Assembly (NCBI GenBank): GCA_021156365.1
Contig: JAJNDK010000004.1
Location: forward strand, 319,137 to 383,136
Length of the DNA: 64,000 nt
Source: Bacteroidota bacterium
Lineage (GTDB): Bacteria > Bacteroidota > Bacteroidia > B-17B0 > Aurantibacillaceae
Direction: 5' to 3'
The translations under genes and the position numbers were made by a program. Every line of letters starts with the position of its first letter. Position 1 is the stretch's first letter. The notes under the pieces were generated by a model, which did no database searches, was not told the DNA's origin, and worked only from the letters and a program-made list of their open reading frames with translations. Of this stretch, positions 26,073-35,385 are shown one piece after another.

Positions 26073-27506
26073 ATGCAACACGAGAACAAAGTAATAGACG
26101 AAGGCAAACAAGGTGAGGCTTTAATGGTGGCATCAGGCGCTCCGAACGGTAAAAAGCTGTTTTTGGAGAGTTATGGCTGTCAAATGAACTTTGCTGATAG
26201 TGAGATAGTTGCGTCTATTCTTAGTAAGGAAGGTTTTTCCACCACTACCAATTTCCTCGAGGCCGACGTGATCTTTGTAAATACCTGCGCTATTCGCGAA
26301 AATGCAGAATCGCGTGTTCGTCAGCGTTTGCAGGATTATAAAAAAGTAAAAAAGGGGAATCCGAACGCCATTATTGGAGTATTAGGCTGTATGGCGGAGC
26401 GGTTGAAATCACAATTCCTTGAAGAAGAAAAACTGATCGATATCGTAGTCGGACCGGATGCATACCGTGATCTGCCGAACCTGATCGAACAGGCAGAAGG
26501 CGGACAAAAAGCAATAAATGTGATCCTGAGCAAGGAAGAAACCTACGCGGATATTACACCCGTTCGCCTGGATCGCAATGGAGTAAGTGGATTCATCAGC
26601 ATCATGCGCGGTTGTGATAACATGTGCAGCTTTTGCGTAGTGCCGTTTACCCGTGGTCGCGAACGTAGCCGCGATCCGGAAAGTATCGTACGTGAAGCGA
26701 AAGAAGCCTTCGATAAAGGATACAGGGAAGTTACATTGCTCGGGCAAAATGTGGATTCGTATCTGTATGCCGGTGGCGGCCTGAAAAAGGAAATTTTAAC
26801 CGAAGAGCAAAAAGCAAGTGCAACCAACTTTGCACAGCTGATGGAAAAAGTTGCCCTGATCCACCCGGATCTGCGCGTTCGTTTTTCCACCTCGCATCCG
26901 AAAGATATGACAGATGATGTATTGCACATCATGGCGAAATACGAGAACATTTGTAAATATGTGCACCTTCCGGTACAAAGCGGGAACAGTGAAGTATTGG
27001 AAAAAATGAACCGTGGTTATACACGTGAGTGGTACCTTGATAGAATTGCAGCCATCCGTCGTATTATGCCGGAAGCAGGTATTTCTACCGATGTGATCAC
27101 AGGATTTTGCGGAGAAACAGATGAGCAGCATGCAGAAACGATCTCGCTGATGAAGGAAGTCGGATATGATTTTGCCTATATGTTCACCTATAGCGAACGT
27201 CCGAAAACATTAGCAGAACGCAAGTACAAAGACGATGTTCCCGAAGAAGTGAAGAAAAAACGTCTGCAGGAAATAATGGATCTGCAGTCGGTAAGCAGCG
27301 CCATGCGCACCAAACAGGGAGTAGGAAAGATCCATCGTGTACTGATCGAAAGCGAATCGAAAAAATCAAAAGCACAATGGAGCGGCCGCAATACTCAAAA
27401 TGTAACCGTAGTATTTGACAAAGGAAATGCAAAGAAAGGTGAATATGTGAATGTACTGGCAGAGACCTGCACGTTAAGTACGTTGATAGGCAGAATTGTC
27501 GACTAA
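26073..27506 (+). CDS. miaB: tRNA-2-methylthio-N6-dimethylallyladenosine synthase
   Basis: Radical-SAM methylthiotransferase (477 aa) that adds a methylthio group to i6A37 of tRNAs. It has the N-terminal UPF0004 domain ([38 protein letters not shown], supplying three Cys for the auxiliary cluster), the radical-SAM CxxxCxxC ([19 protein letters not shown]) and a C-terminal TRAM domain. The frame opens 31 codons earlier, but a -7 box at 26047-26054 and the family's usual length favour 26073. It is divergent from topA. A sigma-54 activator gene follows after 60 nt. Confidence 0.96.
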   Translation: MQHENKVIDEGKQGEALMVASGAPNGKKLFLESYGCQMNFADSEIVASILSKEGFSTTTNFLEADVIFVNTCAIRENAESRVRQRLQDYKKVKKGNPNAIIGVLGCMAERLKSQFLEEEKLIDIVVGPDAYRDLPNLIEQAEGGQKAINVILSKEETYADITPVRLDRNGVSGFISIMRGCDNMCSFCVVPFTRGRERSRDPESIVREAKEAFDKGYREVTLLGQNVDSYLYAGGGLKKEILTEEQKASATNFAQLMEKVALIHPDLRVRFSTSHPKDMTDDVLHIMAKYENICKYVHLPVQSGNSEVLEKMNRGYTREWYLDRIAAIRRIMPEAGISTDVITGFCGETDEQHAETISLMKEVGYDFAYMFTYSERPKTLAERKYKDDVPEEVKKKRLQEIMDLQSVSSAMRTKQGVGKIHRVLIESESKKSKAQWSGRNTQNVTVVFDKGNAKKGEYVNVLAETCTLSTLIGRIVD

Positions 27507-27566
27507 GACAAAACTGACAGAAAACTTGTTTGGCCCGGATTTTAGCAAACAAAATTAAATTTAAGT

Positions 27567-28802
27567 ATGACCATTCAGGACATAAAACAACGATTTGGAA
27601 TCATAGGTTCATCTGCGGCACTCGATCGTGCGATCGATATTGCACGTCAGGTGGCACCAACAGATCTGAGCGTTTTGATCACAGGTGAAAGCGGAACGGG
27701 GAAAGAAGTATTCCCGCAGATCATTCACCAGTTCAGCACACGAAAACACGGACAATACATTGCAGTTAACTGCGGAGCGATCCCGGAAGGTACGATCGAC
27801 AGCGAATTGTTCGGGCACGAGAAAGGATCGTTTACGGGTGCACATGAAGCACGAAAAGGATATTTTGAAGTAGCGAACGGCGGAACAATTTTTCTTGATG
27901 AAGTAGGGGAATTGCCATTAGCTACACAGGCACGTTTACTGCGTGTACTGGAAGCAGGTGAGTACATTCGTGTAGGCTCGAGCAAAGTACAAAAAACAGA
28001 TGTACGTGTGGTTGCAGCAACCAATGTAAATTTGCCAACAGCCATTGAAAAGGGAAAATTCAGAGAAGATCTGTATTACCGGTTGAACACGGTGCCTGTG
28101 TACCTTCCGCCATTGCGCGAACGGAAAGAGGACATCTATTTGTTGTTCCGGAAATTTGCTGCTGATTTTGCTGCCAAGTACCGGATGCCTGTGATCAAGC
28201 TGGACCCGGAAGCAGAACAAATGCTTATTAATTATTACTGGCATGGTAACGTTCGTCAGCTGAAAAATATTGCAGAGCAAATTTCCATTATCGAAAAATC
28301 AAGAGAGATCCCGGCAGATACGTTTATAAAATATCTTCCGCAACAGGCAGGCAGCTCACTTCCGATGGTGAAAAGTGAAAGCAACTCCATGTCAGGTGAT
28401 ATGTCGGAACGTGACCTGCTCTACAAGGTGCTCTTTGATATGAAAAAAGATCTGACAGACCTGAAAAAAGTAGTACACAATATTGTACAGTACAACCAGG
28501 GTGCATTGGTAGGTTTGCCAAACGACGATGTACAGCTGATCAATAAAATGTACGACGAAGAAGGAACCGTGTTGCACGATACCAATTCGTATCCGGTACA
28601 CAATCCGCAGATCATACAGCCGGGTAAAGCCATTCAGCCGATTGTGATCGAAGAGTCTTTATCATTGGCCGATAAGGAGAAAGACATGATCATCAGAGCG
28701 CTTTCCAAATACAAAGGAAAACGAAAAAATGCAGCAAAGGAATTGGGTATCAGCGAGCGCACCTTGTATCGCAAGATCAACGAATACAATATCAAGGAAT
28801 AG
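27567..28802 (+). CDS. Sigma-54-dependent transcriptional activator without receiver domain
   Basis: Bacterial enhancer-binding protein (411 aa). It lacks an N-terminal regulatory domain: the AAA+ module begins almost at once. Walker A is GESGTGKE (40-47), Walker B GTIFLDEVGE (106-115), and the sigma-54 contact loop reads GSFTGA (87-92) instead of the common GAFTGA, with the key Phe-Thr retained. After a Gln/Asn-rich linker (about 250-365) a Fis-type HTH closes the protein (KNAAKELGISERTLYRKINEY). It would activate genes transcribed with RpoN by ATP hydrolysis. Signal input is unclear. A HEAT-like gene follows after 3 nt and might be its partner. Confidence 0.93.
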   Translation: MTIQDIKQRFGIIGSSAALDRAIDIARQVAPTDLSVLITGESGTGKEVFPQIIHQFSTRKHGQYIAVNCGAIPEGTIDSELFGHEKGSFTGAHEARKGYFEVANGGTIFLDEVGELPLATQARLLRVLEAGEYIRVGSSKVQKTDVRVVAATNVNLPTAIEKGKFREDLYYRLNTVPVYLPPLRERKEDIYLLFRKFAADFAAKYRMPVIKLDPEAEQMLINYYWHGNVRQLKNIAEQISIIEKSREIPADTFIKYLPQQAGSSLPMVKSESNSMSGDMSERDLLYKVLFDMKKDLTDLKKVVHNIVQYNQGALVGLPNDDVQLINKMYDEEGTVLHDTNSYPVHNPQIIQPGKAIQPIVIEESLSLADKEKDMIIRALSKYKGKRKNAAKELGISERTLYRKINEYNIKE

Positions 28803-28805
28803 AAC

Positions 28806-29321
28806 ATGGAGATCGATGCACTGCTGAGCGATAAGTTGATAAAGCCAAAATCCAAAACGGAGCAGTTGAGCGTTTTACTGCTCGAAGGCAAGATCAGTGC
28901 GGAACAACTAATGGATCGCGCTGAAAAGGCAAAGGACCCCGTAAAGGCTACTTGCATGGAAGTGATCGAATATGCAAGCAAAACAGATCCTTCCCTTGTA
29001 ACAAAAAAAGTTTTTCTTTTTGCCATTGTTTCACTTGCGGAAAAAGCCCCTCGCATCAAATGGGAATCTGCAAAAGTGATCGGCAATACAGTTCATTTAT
29101 TCCCTGCACAATTGGATAAAGCGATAAAAGGATTGCTGGACAATTCGGAGCACACAGGAACTGTAGTGCGCTGGAGTGCAGCCTATGCCTTAGGAGAGAT
29201 CCTTCAATTAAAAACAAAGTATAACAAAGATCTCATTCCGGCGATAGAAGCTATTTGCAGATCGGAAGAAAAAGCCAGCATCCGGAAGATCTATGAAGCG
29301 GCTTTGAAAAAAATCAAGTAA
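28806..29321 (+). CDS. HEAT-repeat-like protein of unknown function
   Basis: A 171-aa all-helical cytoplasmic protein with no signal peptide. Helix pairs such as KWESAKVIGNTVHLFP, KAIKGLLDNSEHTGTVVRWSAAYALGEIL (quoted in two parts: WSAAYALGEIL is the HEAT-like inner helix) suggest a short HEAT/ARM solenoid used for protein contacts. It starts 3 nt after the sigma-54 activator, so it is probably co-expressed with it. It converges with the barrel gene with only 3 nt between stops. No enzymatic motif seen. Confidence 0.75.
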   Translation: MEIDALLSDKLIKPKSKTEQLSVLLLEGKISAEQLMDRAEKAKDPVKATCMEVIEYASKTDPSLVTKKVFLFAIVSLAEKAPRIKWESAKVIGNTVHLFPAQLDKAIKGLLDNSEHTGTVVRWSAAYALGEILQLKTKYNKDLIPAIEAICRSEEKASIRKIYEAALKKIK

Positions 29322-29324
29322 TTT

Positions 29325-31010
29325 TTAGAACGGTACAAATGTTACCCCGATCATTGCATTGAAACGCTGTGTCGGGTAGCGATCCCAACGGTAGTAGCGA
29401 ACATTGCCGATATTGTTGAAAGTGGCAAAGAAGGAAAGCATTTTGCTGTAACGATACTCCGCCCCAAGGTTGATGTCTGCAATTCCTTTCAGCTGGACGT
29501 TGTTAACCGTTTGTACACCCAGGCTGGATGTTTCCAGCTGACGAGCCCATTGTTTTCCAATATAGAAAAGATCGGCTTTGATAATGATCTTGCTTTTCAA
29601 ATTATAGGTAGCAGAAAGTGTTACATCAAAATCAGGCTTGTGCCATGCGTAGGCACCACTGTCCAGTCCACTGTAACCGTAGTAGTTCCCTTTCGCGATC
29701 ACATTCACTTTCTCTTTCAGTTGGTATTTTATCTGTCCGTTCACATTCAGCAGGGTCACATCGTTGTACAATACGGTGAATTTATTACTCAGGAAGTCAT
29801 CATAATTAATCAGGAAGAAAGGCATGTTCTTGTATTTACTATAGGTCGCCTTTGCATCATAGGAAGTTTTGGAGCTCAGTACACCCCGCAACCCACCGAA
29901 CAGGTTGTAGACATTGTTGGTGTTTAAATAGGCCGGGTTGGAAATAATGAAGGGGTTTGTGGTGGTGAAGCTGCGGAATGAATTTTTTTCCAGCCCACCT
30001 GTAACTCCTGCATAAGGAATAACAAAATTATTATAGATGTTGTAGTGGATGCCCAGCTTCGGATAAAAATAGAATTTGGTGCTTACATCTGTCATTTCAT
30101 CAATAGCTACATTTAGTCCCAGGTCTACATTCCATTTCTCGCCGCCTGCCTGGAAATAAGGAGTAAGCCGGAAAATAAAATCGTTGACCGTGTCCGTTTT
30201 GCTTTTTGTATTGTAGTAGTCGGCAGAAATGAGGACATTCAGTCTCTCTTTGTTCACGTAGGTTTTGATCAAACCATCTGCAAAAATATTATTTTCTGCT
30301 GTTTCGAATTTGTCGCGGATGTTGTAATAGTTGAGGTGAATGTCGTGGTTGATACTACTGGAATCCGTATAAAAACTTTTCAGGTTCAGCTTACCTTCAA
30401 AGGTGTGAAAACGCTGTCTCGCAAAGTTATTGGTGACATCGTTTTTCTCTACCAACGAATCCGGATAGCCATAGAATTGGGAAACGTTCCGGTAATAATT
30501 CAGATCACCGCTCAGCACATGTTTTTTGTAGAATTTTTTCGCATACAGGTTCACATCATTATCGCTCCAGCCGGCAAATCCACGGTCTTCTGCGGTGTAG
30601 CGTGCCGACAGGTGTTTGTAGTGGAATCCGTACACATATTCTTTCGAACGGAGATTATTCAGCCAGATCTCTCCGTAGGGCATCGTGTAGTTTCCAAAAC
30701 CGGCTTTTAACTGGGAATAATATAATTTACTCAGTGGCTCATTCACCATTTTTGCAGCTTTTATCGGGGGAGCCTTATAGCTGGTTTCTACCGGTTTCGG
30801 CTGAATACCCAATTGTTTGTCTTTCAGTTTTCCGACAGTGTCATTGATCTCCGGCAGATCGCTTTGTTTAACAGCATCTTTCATGGTAGCGTCATAGATA
30901 CTGGTATTTTTTACGGTGTCAGACCCGCCTATGTTGCTGGGCGGTTGGGCAACACTGTGAATTCCAATCAAAAGGAAGACCAAAAGGATAATATGTTTAG
31001 TTGAGTACAT
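29325..31010 (-). CDS. Outer-membrane beta-barrel protein, plugless TonB-receptor-like
   Basis: A 561-aa exported protein: signal peptide (1-21), a linker of about 90 residues rich in Lys, Pro and charged residues, then alternating amphipathic strands to the C terminus (e.g. LKAGFGNYTMPYGEIWLNN, VLSGDLNYYRNVSQFYGYP, KVNVIAKGNYYGYSG), ending in FNAMIGVTFVPF with the terminal aromatic needed for barrel insertion. The strand style resembles TonB-dependent receptors (FATFNNIGNVRYYRWDRYP, RFNAMIGVTF), but there is no plug or TonB box. It follows a TPR gene by 3 nt on the same strand, suggesting an outer-membrane complex. Substrate unknown. Confidence 0.85.
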   Translation of the reverse strand: MYSTKHIILLVFLLIGIHSVAQPPSNIGGSDTVKNTSIYDATMKDAVKQSDLPEINDTVGKLKDKQLGIQPKPVETSYKAPPIKAAKMVNEPLSKLYYSQLKAGFGNYTMPYGEIWLNNLRSKEYVYGFHYKHLSARYTAEDRGFAGWSDNDVNLYAKKFYKKHVLSGDLNYYRNVSQFYGYPDSLVEKNDVTNNFARQRFHTFEGKLNLKSFYTDSSSINHDIHLNYYNIRDKFETAENNIFADGLIKTYVNKERLNVLISADYYNTKSKTDTVNDFIFRLTPYFQAGGEKWNVDLGLNVAIDEMTDVSTKFYFYPKLGIHYNIYNNFVIPYAGVTGGLEKNSFRSFTTTNPFIISNPAYLNTNNVYNLFGGLRGVLSSKTSYDAKATYSKYKNMPFFLINYDDFLSNKFTVLYNDVTLLNVNGQIKYQLKEKVNVIAKGNYYGYSGLDSGAYAWHKPDFDVTLSATYNLKSKIIIKADLFYIGKQWARQLETSSLGVQTVNNVQLKGIADINLGAEYRYSKMLSFFATFNNIGNVRYYRWDRYPTQRFNAMIGVTFVPF

Positions 31011-31013
31011 CTT

Positions 31014-34000
31014 TTATTTTGGTTGAGTGTTTTTATTGAGTGTATCGTTCCCGGCAGGCGGTGTTTCGTATAGATTCGTATTGCCGCTGTTATTGAATTC
31101 CACTTCCATATTCTGTTGTCCCTGTGGAACAAGACGTAAATTCTGCTTGTCTTTTAATGCCTGCAACTTATCCTGCGCCTGTTTGATATAGTCCGGATTA
31201 TCTGAGTTGCTGATGATGGTTTGTAAAGCAGCCTCGGCATTTTGTTCTTCCCCTTTCTCCATATATACATCTGCCATCATCAATAATGCGCGGGTATTCC
31301 AGTCCTGTGTGGTGTACGGGTAGTTGAACAGGGAATTGATGGTCTTTTCAATATCCTTGAAATCCTTTTTATCATATTGGATCTTTGCCAGCATAAACCA
31401 GGCTTCAGCGCCCTGTTCGCTTTTTGCATTTTTGGTCAGGTATTTGAAATCTGCTACCGATTCGTCTTTCCGGTTTGTCTCGTATAATGATTTGGCATGA
31501 ATGCTTTTTGCCTCAATAGTTTGCTGCAGGGTGATCTTGTCGGTTGTCAGCACCTTATTCGACTCATCTACTGCGACATCGTATTTTTTTGAGTAGAAGG
31601 CACAACGCATAGCGCCTAACTTACCGGCCAGCTTATTCTGTGGAGTTTCTGCTAATTCCTGCAATTTTACATATAAGGGAAGTGCCTTGTCGTAATTTTT
31701 GTCTTTGTAATAGATAAAAGAGGCTTTCTGCAAAGAGATTTCGGAAAAGATACTGCGCGGTTTGGCAATTACGAAATCATATCCTTTCAGTGCATCTGCG
31801 TAATTCTCTTTGCTATAAGCACATTCCGCCATACAGAAGTTAGCTTCGGTAATGTATTTTCCGTTCGGGAATTTGCTGATGTATTTTTGCATCTCAGGGA
31901 AAGCCAGATCGCAGTTTTTGTCTTCGTAATATAATTTCCGCGCACGTTCGTAATATTGCTCATCCTGCTCGTTTACATTGGCCGACATGCCTAATTTCGA
32001 AAGATAATTTTCCCATCCTTCAGGATCGTTTTTTGCATAAAAGATAATTTTGATCGTAGGCAAAATCTCTTTGGCATCATTTGATTTTGGATTTTTCTGC
32101 ACTACTTTATCAAAATACTCGAAAGCCTTATCATCCTGTTTCTGGTTGTAATAGATCTGCCCGATGGAAGCCATACATTCGTCCATTTTACTCGAATTCG
32201 GGTATTTATCCATTGTTTTTTTATAATACGCAATGGCATTATCATAGCTTTTTATTGCGTTATAACTTTCAGCTATTTCGAAAGTAACATTCGACATGTA
32301 TACCGAATTCGGAAAATTAGCTTCCAGTGATTTCAGGTCGTTGATCTTTTCCTGATAATTTTTCAATAAACCATTACATATGGATTTTTGATACGTGGAA
32401 TAATCCACTTCCGACTTGCCCATTGCGATCGCAGTTTCATAATAATCACTGGCAGTGGTAAAAAGAGAAATTTTGTTAGCCGGATCATTGATCGCATTCA
32501 TAAAATAACAATCACCCGTCCGAACATTGGCATCCGCTATTTTCGCAGCATCCGATGTGTTTTTGGATGCAAGGTACTTCCGGAAAGAGATGCCAGCTTC
32601 CGCATAATTCTTCAGATTGAAATAGCAGTAAGCGATATTGTAATTCGACAGTTCGTATTCCTTCAGGTTAATGGCACTTTGCATCAGCTGGAAGTTCTTG
32701 TATCCTTCCATCGCCTTGTTGTATTCCTTTTTCTGGTAATGGATCTCTGCATTCCAGTATGCAGCCTGTGCAGACACGAGGGGCTCTGTGTTCAGCTTCA
32801 CCGCTTTGTCGAAATATTTCCGGGCCGAATCCAGGTCGATATTATTGTAAAACTCGATCCCTTTGAAATAGATCATTTTCTGATAGATCGTCTTCAGCTT
32901 CAGATCCTGAGATTTCAGTTTCTCGATCACAGCGATCGCCTGCGTATAATTTTTGGTGAAATAGAAGCAGTTGATCAGGTAATTGTATGCCTCATCCTTG
33001 CGCAATGAATTCGGGTATTCGGTGATGTATTTCTGGAATGCCTGGATCGCTTCATTGAAGGGACTGAATCCCTGCTCGTAGCTCAGCACAGCAAAATTGA
33101 ACATAGCTTCTTCCCGGATGGCCTTGTCAAAAGCAAGTGTATAAGCATTGTAAAAAGCGCTGCGGGCCTTTACCTTGTCATTCATTTTCAGGTAACACCC
33201 GGCAGCATGATAAAAAGCATTCTGAGCAAGAGAGTCTTGTCCGGCAGTAGCTTTCTCAAAATAAGTGATCGCGTTGGGGCAATCACCTGCCTGGTAGTAT
33301 GCAAAACCTACCTGGTAATTTTCATCGGCAGATCCGGGTGAGCTTTTCAGCAGGTAGGGAAGTGCACTTATATAATCCTTCAGTTTAAAATACGATTCGC
33401 CGATAATCCGGTTGATCTCGTCTTTCTTCTGGATGGAGCTGGTGTCGTTCAGCAGCGGTGGTGCCATTTTCACCACGTCGCTGTATTTACCCTGGATGAA
33501 ATAGATCTGTGTGATGTAATAAGGAACCACGGAACCGAATGTTTCATCGTTTACGAGGCGATTGAAGCCGTCCAGTGCCGTCTGGTAATTTTTTTCGGTG
33601 TAGGCAATATGGGAATAATAATAATTGGCAGGATGTGCATATTTATTGTCCACATCTTTTATCTCGTACAGGTCTGCTTTGGCTTTGTCCAGCTTGCCGG
33701 TTTCCAGGTAACTGTAGCCCCTTTTGAAATACAGCTCTGCCTGGTCTTCCTTGCTTAGGTCGAATAGCTCTACCTGCTCCAGGTTCTCAATAGTCTCCTC
33801 GTATTTTTTCTTTCTGAAATTGGATTTGCCGAGATAGAAATAACCTGTTTTTACCTTATTGCTTTCCGGGTGATTTTTGATGAACTCTTTCATTCTCCAT
33901 TCACCATCCTTGTGAAACAGCTCGATAGCGCAAGCTGCAGCATAGAACCGGGCATCGATCGGCACCAGCGAATTCGGGTTTTTGGAATTGGCTACATAAG

Positions 34001-34160
34001 TATCGAAGGTCTTTAAAGCAGCATTGTATTTTTTCTTGTCGAAGAGCTCAAGACCTGTTTTATAATCCTTGTCAGCTTCTATATAAACAGTAGTTTTTTG
34101 CGCGTGCACCGCCACAACCACAGAAAATAAAAACGCCAGTGTAAGGTGTACACTTTTCAT
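31014..34160 (-). CDS. Large periplasmic tetratricopeptide-repeat protein
   Basis: A 1048-aa protein with a signal peptide (from MKSVHLTLAFLF to about residue 20) and TPR-like helix pairs over nearly its full length, e.g. GYFYLGKSNFRKKKYEETIE, AELYFKRGYSYLETGKLDKA, NIAYCYFNLKNYAEAGISF and EITEANFCMAECAYSKENYADA-like units. The C-terminal 50 residues are low-complexity. An alternative start at 34169 adds three residues; the frame is open to 34286 but that part is not signal-like. The barrel gene follows at 3 nt, and an FtsE-like gene is divergent. TPR-plus-barrel pairs move polymers or proteins through the envelope in other systems; here that is inference. Confidence 0.87.
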   Translation of the reverse strand: MKSVHLTLAFLFSVVVAVHAQKTTVYIEADKDYKTGLELFDKKKYNAALKTFDTYVANSKNPNSLVPIDARFYAAACAIELFHKDGEWRMKEFIKNHPESNKVKTGYFYLGKSNFRKKKYEETIENLEQVELFDLSKEDQAELYFKRGYSYLETGKLDKAKADLYEIKDVDNKYAHPANYYYSHIAYTEKNYQTALDGFNRLVNDETFGSVVPYYITQIYFIQGKYSDVVKMAPPLLNDTSSIQKKDEINRIIGESYFKLKDYISALPYLLKSSPGSADENYQVGFAYYQAGDCPNAITYFEKATAGQDSLAQNAFYHAAGCYLKMNDKVKARSAFYNAYTLAFDKAIREEAMFNFAVLSYEQGFSPFNEAIQAFQKYITEYPNSLRKDEAYNYLINCFYFTKNYTQAIAVIEKLKSQDLKLKTIYQKMIYFKGIEFYNNIDLDSARKYFDKAVKLNTEPLVSAQAAYWNAEIHYQKKEYNKAMEGYKNFQLMQSAINLKEYELSNYNIAYCYFNLKNYAEAGISFRKYLASKNTSDAAKIADANVRTGDCYFMNAINDPANKISLFTTASDYYETAIAMGKSEVDYSTYQKSICNGLLKNYQEKINDLKSLEANFPNSVYMSNVTFEIAESYNAIKSYDNAIAYYKKTMDKYPNSSKMDECMASIGQIYYNQKQDDKAFEYFDKVVQKNPKSNDAKEILPTIKIIFYAKNDPEGWENYLSKLGMSANVNEQDEQYYERARKLYYEDKNCDLAFPEMQKYISKFPNGKYITEANFCMAECAYSKENYADALKGYDFVIAKPRSIFSEISLQKASFIYYKDKNYDKALPLYVKLQELAETPQNKLAGKLGAMRCAFYSKKYDVAVDESNKVLTTDKITLQQTIEAKSIHAKSLYETNRKDESVADFKYLTKNAKSEQGAEAWFMLAKIQYDKKDFKDIEKTINSLFNYPYTTQDWNTRALLMMADVYMEKGEEQNAEAALQTIISNSDNPDYIKQAQDKLQALKDKQNLRLVPQGQQNMEVEFNNSGNTNLYETPPAGNDTLNKNTQPK

Positions 34161-34311
34161 TTTAAACATACTATAAATAGATTTGAGTAAAAGTACGTCC
34201 GATTGGCCCTTGCTTCTTTTTGTGGTGTTTGAAGTTATTAACGAGGCCGTGTTCAAATTATTACAGTGTCGGAAAGCCCCGAACATGCTTTTAACTTACT
34301 TTAGTAATCGC

Positions 34312-34329
34312 TCCCGATAGCTATCGGGA
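34312..34329. repeat. 18-bp palindrome family, copy 1 (perfect)
   Basis: TCCCGATAGCTATCGGGA, a perfect palindrome. It ends 11 nt before the ATG of the FtsE-like gene, so it would form a hairpin in that gene's leader. A near -7 box (TACTTTAG, 34297-34304) lies just upstream of it. Confidence 0.85.
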
Positions 34330-34340
34330 TTACGTGAAAT

Positions 34341-35015
34341 ATGAGCAACGAAACAGTTATTAAGTTAGAGAACGTATCCGTATTCCAGGAACACAGTGCT
34401 GTTATAAGTGCTGTCAACATTGAGATACAGAAAGGGGAGTTTGTTTACATGATCGGGAAAACCGGTAGTGGGAAAAGCAGCCTGCTGAAAACTTTGTATG
34501 GCGAATTGCCCCTGAAACAAGGCGAAGGAGTAGTGGCTGACTATAATCTAAAAAATCTTAAAAAGAAAGAAGTCCCTTTCCTGCGTCGCAAATTAGGGAT
34601 CGTTTTCCAGGATTTCCAGCTGCTGAGCGACCGGAGCGTGTATGAAAACCTGCGTTTTGTGATGAGGGCTACCGGTTGGAAAGACGAAGCACAGATCAAA
34701 CAACGCATCAATTCGGTCCTTAAAAAAACCGACCTCGAGTTCAAAGGAGAAAAAATGCCATTCGAGCTTTCGGGTGGCGAGCAACAACGTGTAAGTGTGG
34801 CCCGCGCACTTGTGAATACCCCGGAAATAATACTGGCAGACGAGCCAACCGGGAATCTCGATCCGGAGACCTCTTCCGAGATCATGACACTTTTGCTGGA
34901 GATCGCAAAAAGCGGCACAGCTATCCTGTTTGCTACACATGACTTCATTCTCTACAACAAATTCCCGGCCCGCACCCTGAAGTTCGAGAACGGAAAAGTA
35001 GAGCAGATCGGTTAA
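34341..35015 (+). CDS. FtsE-like ABC ATPase
   Basis: A 224-aa ABC ATPase of the FtsE/LolD branch. Walker A is GKTGSGKSS (39-47), the Q-loop is GIVFQDFQLL, the signature LSGGEQQRVSVARAL and Walker B IILADEPTGNLD. FtsE pairs with the membrane protein FtsX to switch on peptidoglycan hydrolases in division; in Bacteroidota the gene is often apart from ftsX, as here. The FVYMIGKTGSGKSSLLKTLYGE wording is close to FtsE, but LolD-like export ATPases share much of it. It is divergent from the TPR/barrel operon; a palindromic repeat sits in its leader. Confidence 0.85.
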   Translation: MSNETVIKLENVSVFQEHSAVISAVNIEIQKGEFVYMIGKTGSGKSSLLKTLYGELPLKQGEGVVADYNLKNLKKKEVPFLRRKLGIVFQDFQLLSDRSVYENLRFVMRATGWKDEAQIKQRINSVLKKTDLEFKGEKMPFELSGGEQQRVSVARALVNTPEIILADEPTGNLDPETSSEIMTLLLEIAKSGTAILFATHDFILYNKFPARTLKFENGKVEQIG

Positions 35016-35215
35016 ATTGTATATTAAGACTCATTCTCCTGAAAATTTAAAATTCTGCAAAAATCACTAATTCGCGGTAATTTTATAATTCGCGTCATAA
35101 CCTGCATGATCAGTGAAATCTGCGAAATCCGTGTCTGTATTCCATTCGCTTTCCTGATTTTTTTAAAGAATAGCTTGCAGGAGTCATTTCTATTTCATTT
35201 ATTTGCACCTCATAA

Positions 35216-35302
35216 ATGACAACAACAATTCAATACACCTATTGTAACCGCATGCAGGCCATTCGTTTCTGGCATCGCGGGAATTGTTTTATGTGCCTGT
35301 AA
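35216..35302 (+). CDS. Possible 28-residue peptide
   Basis: Short open frame, MTTTIQYTYC...FMCL, with three Cys and one Trp. A near -7 box (TTTATTTG, 35198-35205) lies 10 nt before the ATG, the spacing seen at real genes nearby, and a weak hairpin covers its end. Length alone makes chance likely, so this is a candidate only. Confidence 0.25.
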   Translation: MTTTIQYTYCNRMQAIRFWHRGNCFMCL

Positions 35303-35332
35303 TCCTTTACTCTCAGGCATTTCGAAGTTCCC

Positions 35333-35350
35333 TCCCGATAGCTATCGGGA
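35333..35350. repeat. 18-bp palindrome family, copy 2 (perfect)
   Basis: TCCCGATAGCTATCGGGA, identical to copy 1, including a preceding C and following T. It lies 35 nt before the start of the PAS-SpoIIE gene. Confidence 0.85.
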
Positions 35351-35385
35351 TTTCTCCAAAAAAATAAGGTTTTAAAAATCAAATT

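Larger units (their letters stand above)
35016..35385. other. Repeat-rich gap of 370 bp
   Basis: No conventional gene. It holds, in order: an A/T-rich stretch with the direct repeat AATTCGCG (about 35070 and 35090); a tandem-like run GTGAAATCTGC / GAAATCCGTG at 35113-35133, related to a segment at 36601-36618; a possible 28-codon reading frame (35216-35302); a weak hairpin TGCCTG...CAGGCA (about 35293-35319); and a copy of the 18-bp palindrome (35333-35350). Confidence 0.6.
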
